From Allobosea lathyri (GTDB lineage: Bacteria > Pseudomonadota > Alphaproteobacteria > Rhizobiales > Beijerinckiaceae), in contig NZ_FNUY01000002.1 in NCBI RefSeq assembly GCF_900108245.1, positions 496,001 through 560,000 of the forward strand: a stretch of 64,000 nt of DNA. Reading direction: 5' to 3'. The notes under the pieces were generated by a model, which ran no database searches, had not been told where the DNA came from, and worked only from the letters and a program-made list of their open reading frames with translations. The stretch's first letter is position 1, and each line of letters starts with the position of its first letter. A program made the translations under genes and the position numbers. This document shows positions 29,208 to 39,039 of the stretch, in pieces.

Positions 29208-30512
29208 TCACTCCGCCGCCATCAGTCGAACCGGCTCGGAATGCGGGTTCGCGGCATAATCGTCGATGCGCTTCTCGATCTCGTGACGGAAATGCGCGAT
29301 CAGGCCCTGGATCGGCCAGGCAGCGGCGTCGCCGAGCGCGCAGATCGTGTGGCCCTCGATCTGCTTGGTGACGTCGAGCAGCATGTCGATCTCGCGCTTC
29401 TGCGCCCTGCCCTCGGCCATGCGGTTGAGCACACGCCACATCCAACCCGTGCCTTCGCGGCAGGGCGTGCACTGGCCGCAGCTCTCATGCTTGTAGAAAT
29501 AGCTGATGCGGGCGATGGCGCGGACGATGTCGGTCGACTTGTCCATGACGATGACGGCGGCCGTGCCGAGGCCCGATTTGAGCTTCGACAGCGAGTCGAA
29601 ATCCATCGGCGTGTCGATGATCTGCTCGGCCGGCACCATGCGCACCGACGAGCCGCCGGGGATGACGGCCATGAGGTTGTCCCAGCCGCCGCGCACGCCG
29701 CCGCAATGGCGGTCGATCAGTTCGCGGAAGGGGATGCCCATCACCTCTTCGACATTGCAGGGCTTGTTCACATGGCCGGAGACGCAGAACAGCTTCGTGC
29801 CGACATTGTTGGGGTTGCCGAGCGAGGAGAACCAGGCTGCGCCGCGGCGCAGGATGGTCGGCGCGACCGCAATCGACTCGACGTTGTTGACGGTGGTGGG
29901 GCAGCCATACAGGCCGACATTGGCGGGGAATGGCGGCTTCATCCGCGGCATGCCCTTCTTACCCTCGAGGCTCTCGAGCAGGGCGGTCTCTTCGCCGCAG
30001 ATATAGGCGCCGGCGCCGTGATGGACATATAGATCGAACGGATAGCCGTGCTTGTTGTTCTTGCCGATGAGGTTGGCCTCATAGGCCTCGTCGACGGCCC
30101 GCTGCAGCGCCTCGCGCTCACGGACATATTCGCCGCGAATGTAGATGTAGGCCGCATGCGCGCCCATGGCGAAGGAGGCGATCAGGCAGCCCTCGACCAG
30201 CGTATGCGGGTCGTTGCGCATGATCTCGCGATCCTTGCAGGTGCCCGGCTCCGACTCGTCGGCATTCACCACGAGATAGCTCGGCCGGCCATCGCTGACC
30301 TTGGGCATGAACGACCATTTCAGCCCGGTCGGGAAGCCCGCGCCACCGCGTCCGCGCAGGCCGGACTTCTTCATCTCGTCGATGATCCAGTCCTTGCCCT
30401 GTTCGAGCAGGAATTTCGTGCCATCCCAGGCGCCACGCGCCATCGCGCCCTTCAGCGAGAGGTCGTGCCGGCCGTAGAGATTGGTGAAGATACGGTCGCG
30501 ATCAGCAAGCAT
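29208..30512 (-). CDS. nuoF: NADH-quinone oxidoreductase subunit F
   Basis: NuoF binds NADH and FMN and carries cluster N3. The 434-residue product has the Gly-rich nucleotide region [16 protein letters not shown], the FMN-site segments [14 protein letters not shown] and [15 protein letters not shown], and the 4Fe-4S motif [11 protein letters not shown] with the distant Cys in [13 protein letters not shown]. Length is normal. It follows nuoE with a 10-bp gap. Confidence 0.97.
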   Translation of the reverse strand: MLADRDRIFTNLYGRHDLSLKGAMARGAWDGTKFLLEQGKDWIIDEMKKSGLRGRGGAGFPTGLKWSFMPKVSDGRPSYLVVNADESEPGTCKDREIMRNDPHTLVEGCLIASFAMGAHAAYIYIRGEYVREREALQRAVDEAYEANLIGKNNKHGYPFDLYVHHGAGAYICGEETALLESLEGKKGMPRMKPPFPANVGLYGCPTTVNNVESIAVAPTILRRGAAWFSSLGNPNNVGTKLFCVSGHVNKPCNVEEVMGIPFRELIDRHCGGVRGGWDNLMAVIPGGSSVRMVPAEQIIDTPMDFDSLSKLKSGLGTAAVIVMDKSTDIVRAIARISYFYKHESCGQCTPCREGTGWMWRVLNRMAEGRAQKREIDMLLDVTKQIEGHTICALGDAAAWPIQGLIAHFRHEIEKRIDDYAANPHSEPVRLMAAE

Positions 30513-30522
30513 TGTCCTGGCC

Positions 30523-31803
30523 TCACTTCACCGGCTTGTCGCCGAGGGCCGATTCCGGCCTCCAGCCTGTCGCGAGCTTCTTGGCCTGCGAAATCCAGTC
30601 GTCGCGCGTGGCGCGGCCCTTGAAGCCGGTCAGGCGTGCATCGACCCAGGCGAGCTCCTCAGCGGTCCAGCTCGCGACCTGGTCGAAATGCCAGACGCCC
30701 ATTGCATTGAGCATCTTCGCAAGCTTGGGACCGACGCCCCAGATCAGTTCGAGATCATCGCCCTTGCCGCCCCGCGCCGCAGTCAGCAGCTCCGGCTTGG
30801 TCTCAGCGGTCGCAGCGTCCGTCGGCTCTGATGCCTTGGCAGGAGCGGCGGGCTCGGCTGGCTTGGCAGATTCCTTGACCGCCTCGGGGCTCGGCTTGCC
30901 GCCAGCCGCAGGCGTGTCATTGGCGGCGCCCGAAGGCTGTGCGGGGGCAGAGGGTTTTGGCCTGGCCGCAGCAGCGGTCTCGCTCGCCGGCTTGGTTTCG
31001 ACAGCGACCGGAGTAGCCTCCGCCTTCTTGGCTTCCGCGTTCTTGGCTTCCGCGTTCTTGGCCTCGGCGTTCTTGGCCTCCGCGTTCTTGGCCTCGGCCT
31101 CGGCGGCGGCCTTTGCGGCGGCGGCCTCGGCGGCCACCTTGCGCTGTTCGGTCACGCGCTTCTGCCAATCGCCGGCGCCGATCACGGTGCCGTCATAAAG
31201 CGCGGGATCCTTCAGCGTCTCGCCACCGCCGACCGGCTCCGAGCAGGAGCGGTCGATCTGCGGACCGGGCTTGGTCGGGCGGCCCTGGCGCAAATCGTCG
31301 AGCAGCACGCGGAAATTGGCGGGGGTCAGGTCTTCGTAATAGTCGAAATTGATCTGCGCCATCGGGGCGTTGCAGCAGGCGCCAAGGCACTCGACCTCGA
31401 GCCAGGACAGCTTGCCATCTGCCGTCACGGTCGATTGCGGGCCGATGACGTCTTCGCAGACCTTCTTCAGCGCTTCGGCGCCGCGCAAGGCGCAAGGCGT
31501 GGTTCCGCAGAGCTGGATGAAATGCTCACCCACCGGCTGCAGGTTGAACATGGTGTAGAAGGTCGCGATCTCCAGCACGCGCATCGGCGCCATCTGGAGC
31601 TTGCGGGCGACCTCCTCGATCGCGGCGCGCGGAACCCAGCCGTGATGCTGCTCCTGCGCCTTCCACAGCAGCGGAATCACGGCCGAGGCCTGCCGACCTT
31701 CCGGGTATTTTGCGATCTGCTGGTCAGCCCAGTTCTCGTTCGCCACATCGAAGGCGAAGGAGGCGGGCTGGACGTGATCGGGCGCGAGACGACGGACGGA
31801 CAT
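30523..31803 (-). CDS. nuoE: NADH-quinone oxidoreductase subunit E with long C-terminal extension
   Basis: NuoE carries cluster N1a (thioredoxin-like fold). The first 200 residues contain the catalytic core with [12 protein letters not shown] and [14 protein letters not shown], the four cluster cysteines. Beyond that the protein continues to 426 residues (E. coli NuoE has 166): an Ala/Lys/Glu-rich linker with tandem AKNAE units, an Ala/Pro-rich stretch, and a C-terminal helix-hairpin-helix-like domain ([27 protein letters not shown]). Such extensions occur in other Rhizobiales NuoE. Start ATG at 31803 (GGAG upstream); a TTG lies two codons earlier. Confidence 0.94.
   Translation of the reverse strand: MSVRRLAPDHVQPASFAFDVANENWADQQIAKYPEGRQASAVIPLLWKAQEQHHGWVPRAAIEEVARKLQMAPMRVLEIATFYTMFNLQPVGEHFIQLCGTTPCALRGAEALKKVCEDVIGPQSTVTADGKLSWLEVECLGACCNAPMAQINFDYYEDLTPANFRVLLDDLRQGRPTKPGPQIDRSCSEPVGGGETLKDPALYDGTVIGAGDWQKRVTEQRKVAAEAAAAKAAAEAEAKNAEAKNAEAKNAEAKNAEAKKAEATPVAVETKPASETAAAARPKPSAPAQPSGAANDTPAAGGKPSPEAVKESAKPAEPAAPAKASEPTDAATAETKPELLTAARGGKGDDLELIWGVGPKLAKMLNAMGVWHFDQVASWTAEELAWVDARLTGFKGRATRDDWISQAKKLATGWRPESALGDKPVK
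31020..31100 (-). repeat. 15-bp tandem repeat inside nuoE
   Basis: About five copies of a 15-bp unit resembling GCTTCCGCGTTCTTG (+ strand) encode the repeated AKNAE pentapeptide of the NuoE linker. Copies differ at one to three bases. Copy number could vary between strains by slippage without frameshift. Confidence 0.85.
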
Positions 31804-31823
31804 CTTCAATTCACTCCACGCGC

Positions 31824-31913
31824 GTCATGCCCGGGCCTGACCCGGGCATCTCGGACTCGCTGGCAGGCGGTGACAACTTGGCAAGAGATGGTCGGGTCAA
31901 GCCCGACCATGAC
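31824..31913. repeat. Palindromic intergenic repeat, family A, copy 4
   Basis: In the gap between nuoD and nuoE. Begins GTCATGCCCGGG and ends CCCGACCATGAC; each end also holds a local hairpin (CCCGGGCCTGACCCGGG and GTCGGGTCAAGCCCGAC). Related to the copy at 51468. Confidence 0.8.
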
Positions 31914-31927
31914 GGCTGCGGGACGGT

Positions 31928-33118
31928 TCACCGATCGACCTCCCCGAACACGATGTCCAGCGAGCCCAGGATCGCGCTGACATCTGCCAGCATGTGCTTG
32001 CGGCACATGAAATCCATGGCCTGGAGATGGGCGAAGCCCGGCGCCTTGATCTTGCAGCGGTAGGGCTTGTTGGTGCCATCCGACACCAGATAGACGCCGA
32101 ATTCGCCCTTGGGAGCCTCGACGGCGGCGTAGACCTCGCCGGCGGGCACCTTATAGCCTTCGGTGTAGAGCTTGAAATGGTGGATCAGCGCTTCCATCGA
32201 GCGCTTCATCTCGCCGCGCTTGGGCGGCACCATCTTGCCGTCGAGCGAGGAGACCGGCCCTCCGCCATCGGCCGCCAGCAGCTTGGCGCAGCACTGCTTC
32301 ATGATCGAAGCGGACTGGCGCATCTCTTCCATGCGGATGTGGTAGCGGTCGTAGCAGTCGCCGTTCTTGCCGATCGGGATGTCGAAATCCATCTCCTCGT
32401 AGCACTCGTAGGGCTGCGACTTGCGCAGGTCCCAGGCAGCGCCCGAGCCGCGCACCATCACGCCCGAAAAGCCCCATTTCCAGCAAGTATCGAGATCGAC
32501 CACGCCGATATCGACATTGCGCTGCTTGAAGATGCGGTTGTCGGTGAGCAGCGTCTCCAGATCGTCGCAGACCTTGAGGAACGGGTCGCACCATTCGGCG
32601 ATGTCGTGAATCAGCGAGGTCGGCAGGTCTTGGTGGACGCCGCCGGGCCGGACATAGGCCGCATGCATGCGCGAGCCGCTGGCGCGCTCGTAGAAGATCA
32701 TCAGCTTCTCGCGCTCCTCGAAGCCCCAGAGCGGCGGCGTCAACGCGCCGACGTCCATCGCCTGCGTGGTGACGTTGAGGATATGCGAGAGGATGCGACC
32801 GATCTCGGAATAGAGGACGCGGATGAGCTGGCCACGGCGCGGAACCGTGACGCCCATCAGCTTCTCGACCGCGAGCGAATAGGCATGCTCCTGGTTCATC
32901 GGCGCGACATAGTCGAGCCGATCGAAATAGGGCAGCGCCTGCAGGTAGGTCTTGGCCTCGATCAGTTTCTCGGTGCCGCGATGGAGCAGGCCGATATGCG
33001 GGTCGACGCGCTCGACGATCTCGCCGTCGAGTTCCAGCACAAGGCGCAGAACGCCGTGGGCCGCAGGGTGCTGCGGGCCGAAATTGATAGAAAAATTCCG
33101 GATGTTGTGTTCACTCAT
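31928..33118 (-). CDS. nuoD: NADH-quinone oxidoreductase subunit D
   Basis: NuoD (49-kDa subunit homologue) shapes the quinone-binding pocket. The 396-residue product begins with a segment typical of the family ([26 protein letters not shown]) and includes [29 protein letters not shown] and the C-terminal DIVFGEVDR. The His and Tyr of the quinone pocket (PQHPAAHG and YFDRLDYV regions) are intact. Its ATG overlaps the 3' end of the embedded GFA gene by 8 bp. Confidence 0.97.
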   Translation of the reverse strand: MSEHNIRNFSINFGPQHPAAHGVLRLVLELDGEIVERVDPHIGLLHRGTEKLIEAKTYLQALPYFDRLDYVAPMNQEHAYSLAVEKLMGVTVPRRGQLIRVLYSEIGRILSHILNVTTQAMDVGALTPPLWGFEEREKLMIFYERASGSRMHAAYVRPGGVHQDLPTSLIHDIAEWCDPFLKVCDDLETLLTDNRIFKQRNVDIGVVDLDTCWKWGFSGVMVRGSGAAWDLRKSQPYECYEEMDFDIPIGKNGDCYDRYHIRMEEMRQSASIMKQCCAKLLAADGGGPVSSLDGKMVPPKRGEMKRSMEALIHHFKLYTEGYKVPAGEVYAAVEAPKGEFGVYLVSDGTNKPYRCKIKAPGFAHLQAMDFMCRKHMLADVSAILGSLDIVFGEVDR

Positions 33119-33551
33119 GTCCGGATTCCTGCTGCGCCTCGAACCGCGCCATCACTTCGGCGCCGGTCAGGCGCGGGCGCTCGCCGGCGAAGGCGTAAAG
33201 CGGCGGCTTCTCGTCGATGAAGATTTCCTCGACGAAGGTGAAGGAACTGGTCTCGTCAAAACTCTGGAAGGCCACCGCGACATGGTCTTCCTTGTCGCGC
33301 AGGCGCCAGAACAGGCTCGTGCCGCAATTCCGGCAGAACTGCCGCTTGGCCCAGTCGGATGAGATGTAGCTGCCGAGTTGCGTGGCATCCTCTACGGCGA
33401 CATCGGTGCAAGACACCGCCATGAAGACACCGCCGCTCCAGCGCCGGCACATGCCGCAATGGCAGACATCCATCTCGGGCTTGGTAGGCGTCGCCGTGTA
33501 ACGGACTGCGCCGCACAGACAACCACCAGACAATCGCGTGCTCGTGGCCAT
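33111..33551 (-). CDS. GFA-fold (CENP-V/GFA domain) zinc protein embedded in the nuo operon
   Basis: A 146-residue protein of the GFA/CENP-V superfamily. Zinc ligands are in [19 protein letters not shown] and [11 protein letters not shown], matching the superfamily's two-site pattern. Members include glutathione-dependent formaldehyde-activating enzyme (Gfa), but many have unknown substrates. It sits between nuoC (5-bp gap) and nuoD (8-bp overlap), in the same orientation, so it is almost certainly transcribed and translated with complex I genes. In the usual operon nuoC and nuoD are adjacent, so this is an insertion. Functional link to complex I is not established. Confidence 0.9.
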   Translation of the reverse strand: MATSTRLSGGCLCGAVRYTATPTKPEMDVCHCGMCRRWSGGVFMAVSCTDVAVEDATQLGSYISSDWAKRQFCRNCGTSLFWRLRDKEDHVAVAFQSFDETSSFTFVEEIFIDEKPPLYAFAGERPRLTGAEVMARFEAQQESGHE

Positions 33552-33556
33552 CGCGC

Positions 33557-34159
33557 TCAGCTCGCTTTCGCTTTCTCGTCGCCCGGCAGCACGTAGTCCG
33601 TGCCTTCCCAGGGCGAGAGGAAGTCGAAGTTGCGGAACTCCTGGCTCAGCTTCACCGGCTCGTAAACGACGCGCTTCTGCTCGTCGTCATAGCGAACCTC
33701 GACGAAGCCGGTCAGCGGGAAGTCCTTGCGCAGCGGATAGCCCTCGAAACCGTAATCGGTGAGGATGCGGCGCAGGTCGGGATGGCCGGAGAACAGGATG
33801 CCGTAGAAATCATAGGCCTCGCGCTCATACCAGTTCGCCGCGGGAAAAACCTCGATTACCGAGGGAACGGGCGTCGCCTCGTCGGTCTGGATCTTCACGC
33901 GGACGCGGTGGTTATGATGCGGCGCCAGCAGATGGTAGACGACGTCGAAGCGCTTCTCGCGCTCAGGATAGTCGGCGCCGGCGATGTCGGTGAAATTCAC
34001 GAAGCGGAAGCGCTTGTCCTCGCGCAACGTCTTCAGAACCTCGACGATGGAAGCCGCCTCGGCATGAACGGTGAGTTCGCCGAAGGCAACCGCAGCATCC
34101 GTCACCGCGCCGGGCAACGCCGCCTTGATGTCTTCGCCGAGAGCAAGGAGATCGCTCAT
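33557..34159 (-). CDS. nuoC: NADH-quinone oxidoreductase subunit C
   Basis: NuoC (30-kDa subunit homologue), a peripheral-arm subunit without cofactors. The 200-residue product contains [76 protein letters not shown], the hallmark region of the family, and ends shortly after [18 protein letters not shown]. It is a separate gene, not a NuoCD fusion. Nine bases separate it from nuoB. Confidence 0.97.
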   Translation of the reverse strand: MSDLLALGEDIKAALPGAVTDAAVAFGELTVHAEAASIVEVLKTLREDKRFRFVNFTDIAGADYPEREKRFDVVYHLLAPHHNHRVRVKIQTDEATPVPSVIEVFPAANWYEREAYDFYGILFSGHPDLRRILTDYGFEGYPLRKDFPLTGFVEVRYDDEQKRVVYEPVKLSQEFRNFDFLSPWEGTDYVLPGDEKAKAS

Positions 34160-34168
34160 ATCAGATCC

Positions 34169-34753
34169 TCAGCGCTCGATCGTGCCGGTGCGGCGGATTT
34201 TCTTCTGCAGCAGCAGCACGCCATAGAGCAGCGCTTCCGCAGTCGGCGGGCAGCCGGGCACATAGATGTCGATCGGCACGATGCGGTCGCAGCCGCGCAC
34301 AACCGAATAGCTGTAGTGGTAGTAGCCGCCGCCATTGGCGCAGGAGCCCATCGAGATGACGTAGCGCGGCTCCGGCATCTGGTCGTAGACCTTGCGCAGC
34401 GCGGGAGCCATCTTGTTGGTCAACGTGCCCGCGACGATCATCACGTCCGACTGGCGCGGTGAGGCGCGCGGCGCGAAACCAAAGCGCTCGACATCGTAAC
34501 GCGGCATCGAAAGCTGCATCATCTCGACCGCGCAGCAGGCCAACCCGAAGGTCATCCACATCAGCGACCCCGTGCGCGACCAGTTGATCAGGTCGTCGGT
34601 CGCGGTGACGAGGAAGCCCTTGTCGGCCAGCTCGTTATTGATGTCGGTGAAGAAGGGGTCGCGGTGGCCGACGGGCTGGCCGTCAGGGCCAAGCAGCCCC
34701 TTGGGCGCAGGCGCAACGAGCGGGTCGCCGCGATCGATCGCTGTGATTGCCAT
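34169..34753 (-). CDS. nuoB: NADH-quinone oxidoreductase subunit B
   Basis: NuoB carries cluster N2, the last electron donor to quinone. The 194-residue protein has the tandem-Cys motif [10 protein letters not shown], then [44 protein letters not shown], giving the four ligands. The N-terminal 30 residues are variable. It lies between nuoA and nuoC; a 66-bp gap with a hairpin separates it from nuoA. Confidence 0.97.
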   Translation of the reverse strand: MAITAIDRGDPLVAPAPKGLLGPDGQPVGHRDPFFTDINNELADKGFLVTATDDLINWSRTGSLMWMTFGLACCAVEMMQLSMPRYDVERFGFAPRASPRQSDVMIVAGTLTNKMAPALRKVYDQMPEPRYVISMGSCANGGGYYHYSYSVVRGCDRIVPIDIYVPGCPPTAEALLYGVLLLQKKIRRTGTIER

Positions 34754-34774
34754 TCCAGATACCTCGTGAAGTCG

Positions 34775-34822
34775 TAGTCGTCAGATTAAGTCGCGAAGCG
34801 AAAGCCTGCGATCTGACGACTA
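34775..34822. repeat. Inverted repeat between nuoA and nuoB
   Basis: Perfect 12-bp arms (TAGTCGTCAGAT and ATCTGACGACTA) with a 24-nt loop start inside the nuoA stop codon and end before nuoB. No T-tract follows on the - strand, so it looks like an mRNA hairpin or processing site rather than a terminator. Confidence 0.7.
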
Positions 34823-35200
34823 GTCCCACTCCAGCGCGCCCTTGCGCCACTCATAGACAAAACCGACCGTGAGCACGCCGAGAAAGATCATCATCGAGCA
34901 GAAACCATACCAGCCGAGCCCGCCAAACGCGACGGCCCAGGGAAACAGGAAGGCGACCTCGAGATCGAAGATGATGAACAGGATCGCGACCAGATAGAAC
35001 CGGACGTCGAACTTCATGCGCGCGTCGTCGAAAGCGTTGAAGCCGCATTCATAGGCCGAGAGCTTTTCCGCATCCGGCTTCGAATAGGCGATCGCGAAGG
35101 GGGCGATCAGCAGGGCCAGACCGATGACCGCCGCAACGCCGATGAAGATCACCAGCGGCAGATAGTCGGTCAGCAGAGAGGGTACTGGAAGTGCTTGCAT
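34820..35200 (-). CDS. nuoA: NADH-quinone oxidoreductase subunit A
   Basis: First gene of the complex I operon. The 126-residue product has three membrane spans and the conserved loop [42 protein letters not shown], including the Cys of the TM1-2 loop near the quinone site. Length is typical. The operon promoter must lie in 35201-35617; I see no consensus that I would assign with confidence. Confidence 0.96.
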   Translation of the reverse strand: MQALPVPSLLTDYLPLVIFIGVAAVIGLALLIAPFAIAYSKPDAEKLSAYECGFNAFDDARMKFDVRFYLVAILFIIFDLEVAFLFPWAVAFGGLGWYGFCSMMIFLGVLTVGFVYEWRKGALEWD

Positions 35201-35617
35201 GGTCGAACCCGCTTCAGGCGGCCGGCGACGGCGCGCTGGCTCAGTCGATTAGCCCTTGGATTAGAATGAAGCAAGACTCTGCCGCGTCGCACAATCGCGC
35301 GTCCGCGTTGAGCGCAGCGCAGGGATAGGCCCGTTTGCGGCCGATTAAGCCTCAGTCAGATCGACGACCAGATCGACCTGGCCCGATATTTACAGCATAT
35401 CGTGGAATTTCAGACTCGCCGAATCCCTGCGCGACGCACGACACTGCACGAATCGGCCTCTCGCGGCGAGAGGTCGCACTTTGGGGAAAGGCGCCACCAT
35501 GGATCTGCGTCCCAGGCGCTCCGCTGTCATGCGACGATCTATCGTCGCGCTATTTCGGCCTCCCCTCGCCGACACTCCGTATCGCCCCTTCTGCTTGCAA
35601 GCCGCGGCTCTCTGAGC
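35201..35617. other. Divergent intergenic region nuoA / M15 peptidase
   Basis: About 417 bp between two divergently transcribed genes, expected to hold both promoters. The frame of the peptidase gene is open through the right part of the region, but the encoded residues are Arg/His-rich and atypical. I see no RNA gene, repeat or clear operator in it. Confidence 0.5.
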
Positions 35618-36241
35618 GTGCCGCTCCGCTTGCGAACCGCGCCGCTGCTGGCGCTTGTCTGCCTTTTGCAGGTCGCCAGTGCCTCTGCGCAGGACGGGCA
35701 GACCGTGCGCGCGCCGCTGCCGCCGCAGCGCCCGTTCGATCTCGACCTGCTCGGCAGCCCCACTTTGCCGCCGATCATCGTCCCGCCCGCCGCGGCGATT
35801 CCGGACAGCCCGACGCCCGGCACGATCGAAACGGCCACTTCGGAACCCGATGAGGGCGAAGGGCCGGAATGGCCCACGCTCACGCCCGGCCAGAAGGCCG
35901 GCGCCGAACCGGCTTTCGACCCGAACGAGAAGGCCGAAAGCCCGGGCATCTCGACCGATCCGGGCACATCGATCGCGTGCCTGCCATCGCGGCTCAAACT
36001 CATTCTCGTCAAGATCGCCGACAAATACGGCGCGGTGAAAGTGACCTCGACCTGGCGGCCGCCCTGGCGCGCCCGGCGCGGCTCCTATCACAAGCGCTGC
36101 GAGGCGATGGATTTCCGCGTGCCCGGCGTTCGTCCGCGCGTCGTGCTGGAATGGGCGCGCGCGCTGCCCGACGTCGGCGGGCACAAGGTCTACTGGAACG
36201 GCCTTATCCACATCGACACCGGCCCGCGACGCCCCTGGTAG
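35618..36241 (+). CDS. Exported M15-type peptidase (YcbK/DUF882-like)
   Basis: A 207-residue exported protein: a signal peptide (VPLRLRTAPLLALVCLLQVASASAQ), a Pro-rich low-complexity region (about residues 25-115) and a C-terminal M15-like domain. The zinc motif resembles S-x-H-x-x-x-A-x-D (SYHKRCEAMDFRVPG) and the terminal IHIDTGPRRPW matches the HxDTG-xRxW ending of YcbK-type D,D-peptidase relatives. Likely a peptidoglycan hydrolase or binder. Start GTG at 35618 is chosen because it opens the signal peptide; the frame is open upstream to 35402. The motif Cys (KRC) in place of the usual Gly is odd. Confidence 0.75.
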   Translation: MPLRLRTAPLLALVCLLQVASASAQDGQTVRAPLPPQRPFDLDLLGSPTLPPIIVPPAAAIPDSPTPGTIETATSEPDEGEGPEWPTLTPGQKAGAEPAFDPNEKAESPGISTDPGTSIACLPSRLKLILVKIADKYGAVKVTSTWRPPWRARRGSYHKRCEAMDFRVPGVRPRVVLEWARALPDVGGHKVYWNGLIHIDTGPRRPW

Positions 36242-36321
36242 GGCCGGCAGCGGCATCAGCGTGGAATCATCTGCCGCGAGGCTTGAAGGAGCGGCGGCAA
36301 GGCCTTAAACCGGCTGCGCAA

Positions 36322-36397
36322 GGGCGGTTAGCTCAGTTGGTAGAGCATCTCGTTTACACCGAGAGGGTCGGCGGTTCGAGCCCGTCACCGCCCACCA
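36322..36397 (+). tRNA. tRNA-Val (TAC anticodon)
   Basis: A complete 76-nt cloverleaf with acceptor stem GGGCGGT/ACCGCCC, D-arm GCTCAGTTGGTAGAGC, anticodon arm TCTCG-TTTACAC-CGAGA giving anticodon TAC, T-arm with GGTTCGAGCCC and an encoded CCA end. Confidence 0.95.
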
Positions 36398-36508
36398 GAC
36401 GAGGATAATGGTGAAGCTTCAAATTACTGTCGCTGACGTGCTTGACACTTCGAGCCGATCCCCATAATCCCAACACCGCTGAGGGCCGAGGCCTTCAGCG
36501 CGCCCTGC

Positions 36509-36585
36509 GCGGGCGTAGCTCAGTTGGTTAGAGTGCCGGCCTGTCACGCCGGAGGTCGCGGGTTCGAGCCCCGTCGCCCGCGCCA
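36509..36585 (+). tRNA. tRNA-Asp (GTC anticodon)
   Basis: A 77-nt cloverleaf with acceptor GCGGGCG/CGCCCGC, D-arm GCTCAGTTGGTTAGAGT, anticodon arm CCGGC-CTGTCAC-GCCGG giving GTC, T-arm GGGTTCGAGCCCC and an encoded CCA. Confidence 0.96.
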
Positions 36586-36971
36586 TTAAAATCAAATACA
36601 TAGCGAAGAATCCGTACCGCCCGTCACAGTCGACGGGCCGAGTGCGTTGCGCGTCGATGCGGGCTTTGTTCTCCGCGACCGCCTCGGTCGAAGCGAGGCG
36701 TGACTGGCTTCCCGAACCGCTCCAGCAACCGTCTACTTTCGCCGGAAAAGACCCTTTTCGCTTCCCTCGACGGCAGCAGGAATGCACGGTCGAGCCCGCT
36801 GAGATGTCCCCATTTTGGGAATCTTTTTGCTCCCATTACTGATGGCGCTGCCCAGACTCGATTCGTCGCCTGATTTTGATCGTCACGTCGGCAACTCGAA
36901 AGTCCTTTGGCGCGATTGACCGCGAAGTCCTTGCGCTGGAAATTGCGGCGAATCGCCGTCAGGTCAGGCCC
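36586..36971. other. Intergenic region after tRNA-Asp
   Basis: About 386 bp between tRNA-Asp and the chemoreceptor gene. Short ORFs exist on both strands but none has a ribosome site or recognisable sequence. I see no repeat or terminator that I would assign. Confidence 0.5.
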
Positions 36972-38798
36972 TCAAAGCGCCGTCAGTTCGCCGGAGAAGG
37001 CCGCGGCGCGGCGTCCGAGCATCTGGACGGACTGATCGACGCGCTGCGAGGCTTCGTCCAGCGCCTGTGCGCTCTGCTGCGTCGAGCTGGCCTCCGCCCT
37101 GATCTCGTCGAGGGTTTTGAGCAGCGAGCGCGCCTCGTCGAAGACGATGCGGAGATGCAGGCCGACATCGCTGGATACGCGGACATGCTCCTTCAGCCGG
37201 CGACTGAGCTGCTCGGCCGTTTCGCCATCATCCGCCAGGCCGGCCATGATTGCAGTGATCGATCCCGCGACATCCCCGGCCGTCGTCTGGATCGCGTCGA
37301 TTCGGCCGGCGATATCGGCGGTCGCCGCCGCCGTTCGGCTGGCGAGCTGCTTCACTTCGGCAGCCACGACGGCAAACCCCCTGCCCGCATCGCCCGCCCG
37401 CGCCGCTTCGATGGTCGCGTTCAAGGCCAGAAGATTGGTCTGCCCGGCGACATCGCGGATCATCCCGATGACATCGCCGATGCGCGAAGCGTCGTCGACC
37501 AGCCGCTGCATCAGCGCATCCGTCTCGCCTGAGCGCCGGATGGCGTCCTCGGCGCGGCGCGTCGTGGTGTCGAGATGGCTCTCGACCTCGCCGACCGCAA
37601 CGATGACGCTCTCGGTCCGCAGCAGCACGTTGGAGCCGGCTGCGTCGAGCCGGTTCGCCTGTTCCTCGGCACGGGCGACGATATCGGTGCTCGCCACCGA
37701 CAATGTCGTCATCTCCCGGACAGCCCCTCGGATCGCCAGCGACGAGCTCTCGACCTCGCGCCGAACCTGCTGCAGCTCCTGCTCGAACTCGGCTGCGAAG
37801 TCCTCCAGCCTGACTGCGCGCTCGATTCGCTTCTGCGCCTCGCACGACGCCGTCTGCTGCGAGGCCAGGCCCTGCTGGCGCTGTCGTTTCAGCACCGTCA
37901 AGGCGCGCGCGACGATGCCGAGCTCGTCACGCCGCCGAACATGGGGAATCGTCAGGTCGAGCTTGTCCTCAGCCAGCCCCTCGATCGCGCCTGCCAACCC
38001 CCGCAGCGGCACGACCACCCGCATCGTCACGGCGAGCATGACCAGCAGCAGCACAAGCGCCGCCAGGGCAGCTCCAACCGTCAGGCGCAGCGCGATATCG
38101 CGCGCCTCGGCCGTGATGGCGGCTAGCGGCTGCCTGAGCTCGATCATGCCGCGTACGTCGCCGACCTTCCAGCCGCGCATCGGCGATTGCGCATGAGTGT
38201 TGTGGCAATTCACGCAGCTCTGGCTCATCCGGTCGGCAATGGCGACCCGCAGCACCGAATTCTCGCCTGAACCTTCGATCCGGCTGAAGGCGGCTTCCGA
38301 TTTATCCGACAGGGCACGCCAGGCATCGGCCTGAAATCCGTCAAAGCTCGGGCGGTCTTTCCGGTTGGGCCATGGGAAAGGGCTGATGAGCCGAATCTCA
38401 TTGCCGCCCGCCTGCAATTGCGCCGTGAAATCGAGAATGAAAGTGGTGGGAACCGGAATCGTGCGCGCCTTGTCGCGGTGATCGGCCTGCGCCCCGACAT
38501 CGCTCGCGCCGGCGATCTTGGCGATGACATGGTCCGAATAGAAGCTGCGCAGGGCCAGCATCTGCTCAGCTGCCGCAATGGCGCGCTCGCGCGCCGACTT
38601 CGTCTCCACGGCGATGATCGATTGCGGAACGTACAGCGAAATCGCGACGAGAAGGATCGCGCTGACCAGGAGGATGGGAAGGATGATCGACCAGCGCAAG
38701 GAGTGCAAACCAAGCCGCGCGACGCGATCAGCCCCCGATATCGGATTTACTTCGCCGGCAACACTCTGAAATTGCATAATCGACAACCACCACTCCAT
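36972..38798 (-). CDS. Methyl-accepting chemotaxis protein with a DUF3365-type haem sensor domain
   Basis: A 608-residue transmembrane chemoreceptor. TM1 (about 36-58) and TM2 (about 238-262) bracket a periplasmic domain of about 180 residues resembling DUF3365/Tll0287, with a haem c attachment motif SCVNCHNTH (C195, C198, H199). A HAMP domain (about 263-305) and an MCP signalling domain follow, with the conserved hairpin tip [40 protein letters not shown]. The domain makeup suggests sensing of redox state or a haem ligand such as O2 or NO. No C-terminal CheR-tether pentapeptide is present. An ATG seven codons later (38777) is an alternative start. It is a single gene with no che neighbours here. 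Confidence 0.92.
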   Translation of the reverse strand: MEWWLSIMQFQSVAGEVNPISGADRVARLGLHSLRWSIILPILLVSAILLVAISLYVPQSIIAVETKSARERAIAAAEQMLALRSFYSDHVIAKIAGASDVGAQADHRDKARTIPVPTTFILDFTAQLQAGGNEIRLISPFPWPNRKDRPSFDGFQADAWRALSDKSEAAFSRIEGSGENSVLRVAIADRMSQSCVNCHNTHAQSPMRGWKVGDVRGMIELRQPLAAITAEARDIALRLTVGAALAALVLLLVMLAVTMRVVVPLRGLAGAIEGLAEDKLDLTIPHVRRRDELGIVARALTVLKRQRQQGLASQQTASCEAQKRIERAVRLEDFAAEFEQELQQVRREVESSSLAIRGAVREMTTLSVASTDIVARAEEQANRLDAAGSNVLLRTESVIVAVGEVESHLDTTTRRAEDAIRRSGETDALMQRLVDDASRIGDVIGMIRDVAGQTNLLALNATIEAARAGDAGRGFAVVAAEVKQLASRTAAATADIAGRIDAIQTTAGDVAGSITAIMAGLADDGETAEQLSRRLKEHVRVSSDVGLHLRIVFDEARSLLKTLDEIRAEASSTQQSAQALDEASQRVDQSVQMLGRRAAAFSGELTAL

Positions 38799-38981
38799 AC
38801 TCAGAGCGGCATAATCTTGTTTTGTATTTAAAATTCCGTAGCGTCACTCTCCGAAAAATGACGCTGAGCCGGGCTGTTTGCCACTCTATCCGCTATTAAA
38901 ACCTGTACTTGGCCCAAGCCTTGCTGCGAGATGCGCCATGGCCGGTTTTGCGACCCGCTGCCGCCGGCTGCGGAATTGCCG

Positions 38982-39014
38982 AAAAAAAGGCCGCCGGGCG
39001 AACCCGGCGGCCTT
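38982..39014 (-). terminator. Rho-independent terminator of lon
   Basis: On the - strand a 12-bp stem (AAGGCCGCCGGG and CCCGGCGGCCTT, 4-nt loop) followed by a run of T lies 25 bp past the lon stop codon. Confidence 0.9.
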
Positions 39015-39039
39015 GCTGTTGTGGCTTTGCGTCGCAGGG

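Noticed and set aside
25868..29371. A 1167-codon open frame on the + strand
   Set aside because: It is antisense to nuoH, nuoG and part of nuoI. High G+C creates long antisense frames; its residues (Arg/His/Asp/Gln-rich low complexity) match a shadow frame, while the - strand genes are unmistakable complex I subunits.
31020..31100. CRISPR-like array
   Set aside because: The 15-bp repeats are directly adjacent with no spacers and encode AKNAE units inside nuoE.
36419..36787. A - strand ORF reading ARATGLEPATSGVTGRHSNQLS
   Set aside because: This well-known spurious peptide arises from translating the antisense of a tRNA; it lies over tRNA-Asp.
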